Part shown: piece by piece, positions 1 to 6,426 of the stretch | Layout: each line of letters opens with the position of its first letter | Position numbering within the stretch: position 1 is the first letter of the stretch | Assembly (NCBI GenBank): GCA_964651245.1 | Contig: CAZYVI010000009.1 | Span: 1 to 64,000, forward strand | DNA from: Avedoeria sp964651245 | GTDB lineage: Bacteria; Chloroflexota; Anaerolineae; Epilineales; Epilineaceae | Direction of reading: 5' to 3' | DNA length: 64,000 bases | Translations under genes and position numbers: made by a program | Notes under the pieces: generated by a model | Seen by the model: the letters and a program-made list of their open reading frames with translations, nothing else | Database searches by the model: none | Told to the model about the DNA's origin: nothing

Positions 1-32
1 CGCCCCTGCTCCTTGACTCCCCAGATGTTCAT
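1..32 (-). CDS. 5' end of a leftward gene, truncated by the window edge
   Basis: Reading leftward from position 32, an ATG opens a frame MNIWGVKEQG that runs off the window. A GGAGG ribosome-binding site lies five bases upstream (positions 38-42 on the plus strand). Only ten codons are visible, so the product cannot be named. The call rests on the well-spaced Shine-Dalgarno and the open frame. A chance start is possible. Confidence 0.35.
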   Translation of the reverse strand, partial: MNIWGVKEQG

Positions 33-241
33 CTCGACCTCCGACAGTGAGATGGTGGGCGAAGGAAGACCCTCCGCCGCGACGTGGCGTACCCGACCGG
101 CGCCTGGACGCGCCCGCCGGCTCGAAGCCCCGCGGGCGCCGAGCGCCGCGGGGACCGTAGTCCGTACCCAACCGCGGCCCGAGCGGCCGTCCCGGTCTGC
201 GCCGGCGACGCCGGCTCGTTCGTGGTCGCTTCGCAGCGTGC

Positions 242-448
242 TCATGACAGCGCCCGCTCCGCGGCGCCGCTCAGGCGCGCCGCCGCCTCCCGGATCAAGC
301 CGACCGGCAGGTCGAGCGAGTTGAAGTACACCGTGCGTCCCGTCTGCACGTTGTGGGCGCTGCCGCGCAGCACCAACTCTTCGCCGTCCGGCTCCGCCCA
401 CAGGCGGACCATGAAGCTCTCGTGCCACGAGCCCTCGGTCGTCGTCAT
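242..448 (-). CDS. Small conserved-looking protein, 68 aa, function unknown
   Basis: The protein is 68 residues with no signal peptide, membrane segment or cysteine. It reads as one small alpha/beta unit: an N-terminal strand (FMVRLWAEPD), a central part containing RGSAHNVQTGRTVYFNSL, and a C-terminal helix (IREAAARLSGAAERAL). This resembles small proteins of about 60-70 aa with a 'G..HVQ.G....F..L..L..FI' layout that I recall in Chloroflexota and neighbours. That is memory of a pattern, not a search. The ATG at 448 has a GGGAGG ribosome-binding site six bases upstream, which decides the start. It stands alone, with no obvious operon partner. No function is proposed. Confidence 0.6.
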   Translation of the reverse strand: MTTTEGSWHESFMVRLWAEPDGEELVLRGSAHNVQTGRTVYFNSLDLPVGLIREAAARLSGAAERALS

Positions 449-700
449 CCCGCGCCTCCCGTCTGGTCCAGGCCTACGCCCGGCCGTCGTGCTGTCCGTC
501 TTCGATCGCCGTCGTCGGAACCGCTGCCTAGTTGCCCTCGAACATCGTCGTCGCCTCCGCCGGCGGCGCCCGGTCCGGCGCCCTGCCTGTGCGGGCAGAC
601 TACGGATGCCCCGTCAACACCCCGTGAGCGGCTCGTCAAGCCAACGTCAAGGGGGCGGGCCGGGGTGGCCGATCGGTGGCGCATCGGGCCGTTCGAGGTC
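449..700. other. Intergenic stretch, no gene seen
   Basis: Between the small leftward gene and the promoter at 701 I find no convincing coding frame. The only texture is three CGTCAA words at about 612, 634 and 645, whose minus-strand reading is TTGACG. No properly spaced -10 box follows any of them, so I do not call a promoter there. Confidence 0.4.
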
Positions 701-729
701 TTGACAGGCCCCGCGCCGCGTGGTACCTT
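701..729 (+). promoter_or_regulatory. Strong sigma-70-like promoter
   Basis: A perfect -35 box TTGACA (701-706) is followed after exactly 17 bases by TACCTT (724-729). Transcription would start near 736, about 25 bases before the start codon of the 20-codon ORF at 762. It is one of the best promoter matches in the window and points toward the ABC exporter genes. Confidence 0.75.
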
Positions 730-761
730 CGCCCGCAGCCCAGCGAAAGGAGGCGCACACG

Positions 762-824
762 ATGATCTGGATTCGGCCGACCGGCCCCTCGCCGTACGTT
801 TGCGTGCGCCTGGACGACGTGTAG
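762..824 (+). CDS. 20-residue peptide, candidate leader peptide
   Basis: The reading frame encodes MIWIRPTGPSPYVCVRLDDV and stops at TAG 822-824. A perfect AAAGGAGG ribosome-binding site (746-753) lies eight bases before the ATG, and a TTGACA/TACCTT promoter lies just upstream. Eight bases after the stop the RNA enters an array of hairpins, one ending in a T-rich tract, and the heterodimeric ABC exporter follows. The layout matches regulation of multidrug ABC exporters by a translated leader, as known for bmrB upstream of bmrCD in Bacillus subtilis. There, slow or drug-stalled ribosomes on a short ORF let transcription pass a terminator. No amino acid is strongly enriched, so classical amino-acid attenuation is unlikely. 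It could instead be an independent small peptide gene. Confidence 0.6.
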   Translation: MIWIRPTGPSPYVCVRLDDV

Positions 825-831
825 CGCGACC

Positions 832-891
832 GCTGTCGATTTCGGACAGCTCGCGGCCACGGGGCGCATGCCACCGTGGCCGTTTTCGTTT
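832..891 (+). terminator. Hairpin pair with T-tract, candidate attenuator or terminator
   Basis: Hairpin 1 pairs GCTGTC (832-837) with GACAGC (845-850). Hairpin 2 pairs CGGCCACGG (854-862) with CCGTGGCCG (874-882) and is followed at once by TTTTCGTTT (883-891), the layout of an intrinsic terminator. It sits between the 20-codon ORF and the ABC exporter. GGCCAC of its 5' arm could alternatively pair with GGTGGCC at 926-932, so mutually exclusive folds are possible. Confidence 0.7.
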
Positions 892-892
892 C

Positions 893-947
893 CGCCGGCG
901 CAGAACGCCGGCGTGCGAACGCCCCGGTGGCCGCCACCGGGGCGTTC
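893..947 (+). other. Two further perfect hairpins in the ABC exporter leader
   Basis: Hairpin 3 pairs CGCCGGCG (893-900) with CGCCGGCG (906-913). Hairpin 4 pairs a 14-base arm (917-930) perfectly with 934-947, leaving a three-base loop. The sequence after hairpin 4 has only scattered T residues, so it is not a textbook terminator. The remaining 220 bases to the exporter start carry no clear gene. Confidence 0.6.
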
Positions 948-1167
948 GTCGTTCTCCGCCCGCTCTCGCTCACCCGCCGCTGCCGCGCACGCCCCAGGAG
1001 GCGCCCGATGCGTTCCAACAGCTTCCGCCACCGCCCGCCGCGCGTGACCGCGCCGCCGAACCGGCGGCCTCGGGCCGCCGAACCCTGGGTCCGCCCCAAG
1101 CCGCGCCATTCCGGCCACGATGCGCCCGCGCGTCCTGCGCCGCCCATCCCCGACGAGGGATCGATCG

Positions 1168-2991
1168 ATGAACTCGACCGCGACACCGACCCCATCGCCC
1201 CAGCCTCCGCCGAGCGTCCTGCCAGGCCCGCCGTCCCCGCCTCCCGCGGCGCCGACCGCGGCCCGGCGGCTCGTCGTCCACTACCTCCGGCCGCACGGCG
1301 CTAGGATCGGCCTGCTGTGCGCCCTGCTGCTGGCCCACATCGGGCTTCAGCTCGGCATCCCGCAGTTCATCCGCGCCTTCATCGACCAGACCGTGGCCGG
1401 CGCCGCACCGGCGACGCTTGTCGCGATCGCCGGCGCGTTTCTCGGCGCGGCGGTCGTCAACGAGGCCTTCAGCGCCGCGGTGACCTGGATCGGCCAGGAC
1501 GTCCGGTGGCGGGCGACGAACGCGCTGCGGGCCGACCTGACGCGCCATGCGCTCGGGCTCGACCTGACGTTCCACGGCGCCCAGACGCCGGGCAAGATGA
1601 TCGAGCGCCTCGACGGCGACGTCACCGAGCTCTCCAACCTGATGAGCGACTACGCGCTGCGGGCGGCCGGCAACGCCGTGACGCTCGTCGGCGTGCTCGT
1701 CCTGCTGGCGCGCGAGGACGTCTGGCTCGGCCTGGCGTTCCTGACGTTCGTCGTCGTCGTCGCCGCCACGTTCCGGCCGATCGGCCGCGTCGCGGTCCCG
1801 GCCTGGTCGGTGTCGCGCGAGGCGAACAGCGAGTTCATCGGCTTCATCGAAGAGCGGCTGCACGGCACCGAGGACCTGCGGGCCGCCGGCGCCAAGGCGT
1901 GGACGATGGCCCAGCTGCAGGCGGCGACCGGCCACATGATGCGCGTCGAGCGGCGGGCGTCGCTGCTGGGCGCCACGCTCTGGATGGCGACGATCGTCCT
2001 GTTCACGGCCGCGCACGGCCTGGCGCTCGGCTTCGGCGCCCACCTCTACGCGGGCGGCGCGATCACGCTCGGCACCGTCTACTTGATCTTCCACTACGCC
2101 GAGATGCTCCGCCACCCGTTCGAGATGCTCGTCGAACAGCTCCAGGACCTGCAGCGGGCCGCCGGCAGCTTGAAGCGGGTGGCCGAGCTGCTGGCCACGC
2201 CGTCGCGCGAGGCCGACCAGGCCGTCCCGCAGCCGCTGCCTCGCGGCGGCGCGCTGGCGGTGGCCTGCGACGCGGTCGGCTTCGCCTACCCCGACGGCGA
2301 GCCGGTGCTCGACGGCGTGTCGTTCGGGCTGGCGCCGGGGCGGGTGTTGGGGCTGCTCGGCCGCACCGGCTCGGGCAAGACGACGCTGGCGCGGCTGCTC
2401 ATGCGGCTCTACGACCCGACCGCGGGCGCGATCCGCCTGGGCGGCGTCGACACGCGCGACGCGGCGCTGGCCGAGGTGCGGTCGCGGGTGGCGTTCGTGA
2501 CCCAGGACGTCCAGCTGTTCAGCGCCACCGTCCGCGACAACCTGACGCTGTTCGACCGGCGGGTGCCCGACGCGCGCATCGGCGAGGTGCTGACGTCGCT
2601 CGGGCTCGGCCACTGGCTTGCCGCGCTGCCGCAGGGTCTCGACACCGAGCTGCAGACCGGCGGCGGCGGGCTCTCAGCCGGCGAGGCGCAGCTGCTGGCG
2701 TTCGCCCGCGCCTTCCTCAAGGACCCCGGCCTCGTCATTATGGACGAGGCGTCGGCCCGGCTCGACCCGGCCACCGAGCACCGCATCGAGCGCGCCGTCG
2801 ACCAGCTGCTGGCCGGCCGGACCGGGATCATCATCGCCCACCGCCTCGGCACGGTGCAGCGGGCCGACGACATCCTGATCCTCGAGGACGGCCGGGTGCG
2901 CGAGCACGGCGACCGCGTCGTGTTGGCCGCCGACCCCCGCTCGCGCTTCCGCGCCCTGTTGACCACCGGCCTCGAGGAGGTGCTGGCATGA
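1168..2991 (+). CDS. ABC exporter half-transporter, catalytic subunit of a heterodimer
   Basis: The protein is 607 aa with a fused exporter-type membrane domain (about residues 35-320) and a nucleotide-binding domain. Walker A is GRTGSGKTT (about 398), the Q-loop is FVTQDVQLF, the signature is the non-canonical LSAGE (502), Walker B is LVIMDE with catalytic Glu527, and the switch histidine is His558. It overlaps the next half-transporter gene by four bases (ATGA), so the two very likely form a heterodimer. The start at 1168 is chosen for the GAGGGA ribosome-binding site seven bases upstream and the position of the membrane domain; an upstream in-frame start at 1120 lacks one. The N-terminus is Pro-rich. 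Substrate is unknown; drugs, lipids or peptides are possible. Expression may be governed by the leader at 701-947. Confidence 0.9.
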   Translation: MNSTATPTPSPQPPPSVLPGPPSPPPAAPTAARRLVVHYLRPHGARIGLLCALLLAHIGLQLGIPQFIRAFIDQTVAGAAPATLVAIAGAFLGAAVVNEAFSAAVTWIGQDVRWRATNALRADLTRHALGLDLTFHGAQTPGKMIERLDGDVTELSNLMSDYALRAAGNAVTLVGVLVLLAREDVWLGLAFLTFVVVVAATFRPIGRVAVPAWSVSREANSEFIGFIEERLHGTEDLRAAGAKAWTMAQLQAATGHMMRVERRASLLGATLWMATIVLFTAAHGLALGFGAHLYAGGAITLGTVYLIFHYAEMLRHPFEMLVEQLQDLQRAAGSLKRVAELLATPSREADQAVPQPLPRGGALAVACDAVGFAYPDGEPVLDGVSFGLAPGRVLGLLGRTGSGKTTLARLLMRLYDPTAGAIRLGGVDTRDAALAEVRSRVAFVTQDVQLFSATVRDNLTLFDRRVPDARIGEVLTSLGLGHWLAALPQGLDTELQTGGGGLSAGEAQLLAFARAFLKDPGLVIMDEASARLDPATEHRIERAVDQLLAGRTGIIIAHRLGTVQRADDILILEDGRVREHGDRVVLAADPRSRFRALLTTGLEEVLA

Positions 2992-4844
2992 CCATGACCG
3001 TCGAACATTCCCCGCACCCGCCGGCGGCGGGCGGCGCGCCGCCGAGCACGTGGTGGATGGCCGCCCGACTGAGCCGGGCGTTCCCGTGGCAATGGCTGGC
3101 CGACGCCGCCGCCTGGGGCTTCGTCTGGGCCGCGCCGCTGGCCACCGGGCTGATCCTCAAGCTCGTCCTCGACGGCCTGACGTCGGCGGCGCCGCTTGCC
3201 GCGCTGCCGCTGGCGCTCGGCGCGCTCGTCGGCGTCGCGGCGCTGCGCCTCGGCGCGATCGTGGGCGGCATCTGGGTCAACATGACCTTCGTCAACCACG
3301 TGGCGCTGCTGCTGCGGGCCAACGTCCTCGACCGGCTGCTGGAGCGACCGGGCGCGCTGCCGCTGCCCGAGCCGACCGGCAAGACGGTCAGCCGGCTGCG
3401 CGACGACGTCCGCGACATCATGTGGGCCACCGAGTGGACGGTCGACCTCGTCGGCATGGCCACTGTGGCGCTCGTCAGCGTCGTCGTCCTGGCGCGGGTC
3501 GACGCCGTGATCACGGCCGTCGTATTCGTGCCGCTGCTGGGCGTCGTCTGGCTGGTGCACCGCCTGCGCAGCCGGCTCATGCACCTGCGCGAGGCCGCCC
3601 GCGCGGCCACCGCCCAGGTCACCGGCTTCCTGGGCGAGACGTTCGGCGCGATCCAGGCGGTGAAGGTGGCCGGCGCCGAGGCGCCCGTCGTCGCCCGCTT
3701 CGACACGCTCAACGAGACGCGGCGGCAATCGGCCATGGCCGACACGCTGTTCCAGGCGCTGCTCAACAGCGTGTTCGTCGGTGTCGTCAACCTGGGCACC
3801 GGCCTGATCCTGCTGCTGGCCGCCTACCGCATCCGTTCGGCCGAGCTCAGCGTGGGCGACCTGGCGCTGTTCGTCTTCAACCTGGGCGTCGTGGCCGACG
3901 CGACGTTCGCCTTCGGCAACCTGCTGGCCCGGCACAAGCAGGCCGGCGTCGCCCGCGACCGCCTGACCGGCCTGCTCGAGGGCGCGCCGCCCGAGGCCCT
4001 GGTCGCGCCGCGCGCCCTCGACCTGGGCGACCGCCCGCCGCGCCCGACGGTGGTCGTGCGCCACGCCAGCGACGCGCTCCATCGGCTCGCGGTCGAGGGC
4101 CTGACCTACCGCCACCCCACCACCGGCCGCGGCGTGGCCGACGTCGACCTGGCGATCGAGCGCGGCGAGTTCGTGGCGATCACGGGCCGCATCGGCGCCG
4201 GCAAGTCGACGCTGGTGCGCGCGATCCTGGGCCTGCTGCCGCCGCAGGCCGGCGCCGTGCGCTGGAACGGCCATGCCGTGGCGCTCGACGCGCTGGGCGC
4301 CTGGATGGTGCCGCCGCGGGCGGCCTACAGCGGCCAGGTGCCGCGGCTGTTCTCGGACTCGCTGCGCGACAACCTCCTCCTGGGGCAGGCCGCCGGCGAC
4401 GACGCCCTGGCCGCCGCAATCCACACCGCCGCCCTCGACGCCGACGTCGCCCACCTCGACCACGGCCTCGACACCCGGGTCGGCCCGCGCGGCGTCAAGC
4501 TGTCGGGCGGCCAACTCCAGCGCGCCGCGGCGGCGCGCGCCATGGTCCGGCGGCCGAGCCTGCTGGTGTTCGACGACCTCTCGAGCGCGCTCGACGTCGA
4601 GACCGAGGCCGAACTCTGGCAGCGGCTGTTCGAGCGCGCCGGGGACGGCCCCGACGCCGCGACGTGCCTCGTCGTCTCGCATCGCCGGCCGGCGCTGCGG
4701 CGCGCCGATCGGATCGTCCTGCTCGTCGACGGCCGCGTCGACGCCGTCGGGCCGCTCGACGTGCTGCTGGCGACGTCGGCCGAGATGCGGGCGCTGTGGG
4801 CGGGCGGCGACGGCGGCGCGACCGAGCCGCTGGCCATGGCGTAA
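2988..4844 (+). CDS. ABC exporter half-transporter, degenerate-site subunit
   Basis: The protein is 618 aa with an N-terminal membrane domain (about residues 25-330) and a C-terminal ATPase. Walker A is GRIGAGKST (400-408), the signature is canonical LSGGQ (505), and Walker B is LLVFDD, with Asp529 where the catalytic Glu should be. The switch histidine His565 is present. Its canonical signature would complete the hydrolytic site of the upstream partner, while its own Walker B pairs with the partner's LSAGE signature in the degenerate site. This is the known asymmetry of heterodimeric ABC exporters such as BmrCD or TM287/288. The start overlaps the upstream stop (ATGA) and has GAGGAGG seven bases before it, indicating translational coupling. 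Confidence 0.9.
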   Translation: MTMTVEHSPHPPAAGGAPPSTWWMAARLSRAFPWQWLADAAAWGFVWAAPLATGLILKLVLDGLTSAAPLAALPLALGALVGVAALRLGAIVGGIWVNMTFVNHVALLLRANVLDRLLERPGALPLPEPTGKTVSRLRDDVRDIMWATEWTVDLVGMATVALVSVVVLARVDAVITAVVFVPLLGVVWLVHRLRSRLMHLREAARAATAQVTGFLGETFGAIQAVKVAGAEAPVVARFDTLNETRRQSAMADTLFQALLNSVFVGVVNLGTGLILLLAAYRIRSAELSVGDLALFVFNLGVVADATFAFGNLLARHKQAGVARDRLTGLLEGAPPEALVAPRALDLGDRPPRPTVVVRHASDALHRLAVEGLTYRHPTTGRGVADVDLAIERGEFVAITGRIGAGKSTLVRAILGLLPPQAGAVRWNGHAVALDALGAWMVPPRAAYSGQVPRLFSDSLRDNLLLGQAAGDDALAAAIHTAALDADVAHLDHGLDTRVGPRGVKLSGGQLQRAAAARAMVRRPSLLVFDDLSSALDVETEAELWQRLFERAGDGPDAATCLVVSHRRPALRRADRIVLLVDGRVDAVGPLDVLLATSAEMRALWAGGDGGATEPLAMA

Positions 4845-4906
4845 CGCGGCGTGACGCGGCGCGCGCCCGCCGGCCGTGGGGCCGGGTGGGCCGGGTTGGG
4901 CCGCCC

Positions 4907-5428
4907 TTACGGAATGTGGTTCTGCGGGCCGGCCTTGGCCAGATTGCCGCTGCCGCTCTCGGTCAGGACGTGGTACTCCCACGTGTCCCACACGGCCCAG
5001 TCGGGGTTGCCGGTGTAGCGCGGATCGCTGGCATGGACGATAAGGTAGTTGTACGTCGCGTGGCCGTCGTAGCCATCGCACACGATGTGGTTCTGGATCC
5101 AGCCGGAGTTCATATACGGGTCGTTGCCGAAGTCGGCGCGGTAGTTGTTCACGTAGCGGCAGCTGCTGAGCGTCTCGGCGGCCAAGTCGTCCACCGCGCC
5201 GACCGTGCCCTGGACTCGGCCGTCGCCCAGATCCCAGTACCAGTCGCCGTTGGCGTCGTAGGCATACAGCGCCGTGTAGTGGCCGTTCACCCGGACGCCG
5301 GCGTCCGGATAGCCGTTGTGGTCGGCATCGTAGCGGGCGTGGCCCGGGACCACGGTGGAGGCCTGGACCGAGTGGGCGAGGCTGACGACGACCCACAGGG
5401 TCGAGGCGAGGGCAAGGGAGAGCTTCAT
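4907..5428 (-). CDS. Small secreted protein with calcium-loop-like motifs, function unknown
   Basis: The protein is 173 aa and begins with a clear Sec signal peptide (about residues 1-25, hydrophobic core followed by VQA-S). The mature part is rich in Tyr, Trp, Asp and Gly and contains two Asp/Asn-rich stretches, DADHNGYPDAG and YDANGDWYWDLGDG, that look like EF-hand or thrombospondin-type calcium loops. There are two cysteines. AGGAGG lies six bases upstream of the ATG at 5428 and decides the start. It is flanked by the ABC exporter (convergent) and an EamA permease gene (same strand, about 90 bases further on). I do not recognise the family. Confidence 0.75.
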   Translation of the reverse strand: MKLSLALASTLWVVVSLAHSVQASTVVPGHARYDADHNGYPDAGVRVNGHYTALYAYDANGDWYWDLGDGRVQGTVGAVDDLAAETLSSCRYVNNYRADFGNDPYMNSGWIQNHIVCDGYDGHATYNYLIVHASDPRYTGNPDWAVWDTWEYHVLTESGSGNLAKAGPQNHIP

Positions 5429-5520
5429 GGTGATCCTCCTGCGATGGAAGCACAGCGACGAGGGCCGGAGTCTAAGCCCGGGCCTGGTCGCGGTCAACGC
5501 GACCGCGCCCCCGACCCTCG

Positions 5521-6426
5521 CTACCCGACGGCGAACATCGCCGCCACGCCGCCCACCGCCACGGCGGTGCCGGCCAGCCCGCGCCGCGTCACCGGCCGGC
5601 CGCGCAGCGCCTCGACGCCCAGGACCAGGATCGGCGAGGTGGCCATCACGGCCGAGGCCAGCCCCACCGGCGCCTCGCGGACGGCGAACAGCGACAGCCA
5701 GATGCCGAGGAACGGGCCGCAGACGGCGCCCAAGGCGGTCAGCGCCAGCGCCCGGTGGTCGCGCCACGCCCGCACGACGCGCCCGACACGACCGCGCAGC
5801 GCCGCCAGCAGCCACAGGACGGCGGCGGCCACGACGATGCGCACCAGCGTCGCCGACAGGGCCGGGTAGTCGCCCGCCATGCCCAGCTTCGAGGCGATCA
5901 AGCCGCCGGCCTGCCCGACGGCCCCGACCAGACCGAGCGCGATCCCGCGCCGGTCGTGCCGGCCGACGTCGCCGGCGGCGCCCGGCGGCGGCTCGGTCAC
6001 CACGGTGGCGACGCCGGCCACGGCCATCCCGATCGCCGCCAGCTGCAGCGCCGCCAGCCGCTCGCCGAGGACGGCCCAGCCCAGGACGGCCGCGATGAGC
6101 GGCGCCAAGGCCATGATCACCGTCGCCAGCCGCGGCCCGAGCACGACGAACGCCTCGAACAGCGCCACGTCGCCGATCACCAGCCCCACCACGCCGGACA
6201 CGACCAGCCAGCCCAGCCGCTCCGACCCGACATCGAGCGGCAGCGGGGCGCCGGTCGCCGCCCGGTGCGCCGCCACCAGCAGGCCGACGGCCAACAGCAG
6301 CCGCGTCAGGTTGACCGCCTCGGAACCGATGCGCCGGCCGCCGGCGCTGAAGAACAGCGCCGTGCCGCTCCAGCACACCGCCGTGCCGAGCGCCGCCGCC
6401 AGCCCCAGCGCCGAGCCGTCGGTCAA
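5521..6426 (-). CDS. EamA-family (DMT) permease
   Basis: The protein is about 301 aa with ten hydrophobic segments arranged as two EamA repeats (LGLAAALGTAVCWSGTALFF at the N-terminus and GIALGLVGAVGQAGGLIASK in the middle), the usual plan of drug/metabolite superfamily permeases. The substrate cannot be told from sequence. The most likely start is a TTG at 6426 that overlaps the stop codon of the upstream metalloprotease-like gene (TTGA), suggesting coupled translation. No good ATG lies near. A weak GCGG-rich stretch precedes it instead of a clear Shine-Dalgarno, so the start is the least certain part of the call. Confidence 0.8.
   Translation of the reverse strand: MTDGSALGLAAALGTAVCWSGTALFFSAGGRRIGSEAVNLTRLLLAVGLLVAAHRAATGAPLPLDVGSERLGWLVVSGVVGLVIGDVALFEAFVVLGPRLATVIMALAPLIAAVLGWAVLGERLAALQLAAIGMAVAGVATVVTEPPPGAAGDVGRHDRRGIALGLVGAVGQAGGLIASKLGMAGDYPALSATLVRIVVAAAVLWLLAALRGRVGRVVRAWRDHRALALTALGAVCGPFLGIWLSLFAVREAPVGLASAVMATSPILVLGVEALRGRPVTRRGLAGTAVAVGGVAAMFAVG

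Noticed and set aside
1008..1304. Open frame with AGGAGG six bases before an ATG, overlapping the start of the first ABC gene
   Set aside because: The product is a Pro/Arg-rich sequence without structure and overlaps the certain ABC gene by 137 bases in another frame. The ribosome-binding site may be chance in this purine-rich stretch.
970..5453. Very long minus-strand open frames opposite the ABC exporter genes
   Set aside because: They have Arg/Ala/Gly-rich shadow composition with no domains. Such frames are expected opposite high-GC genes.
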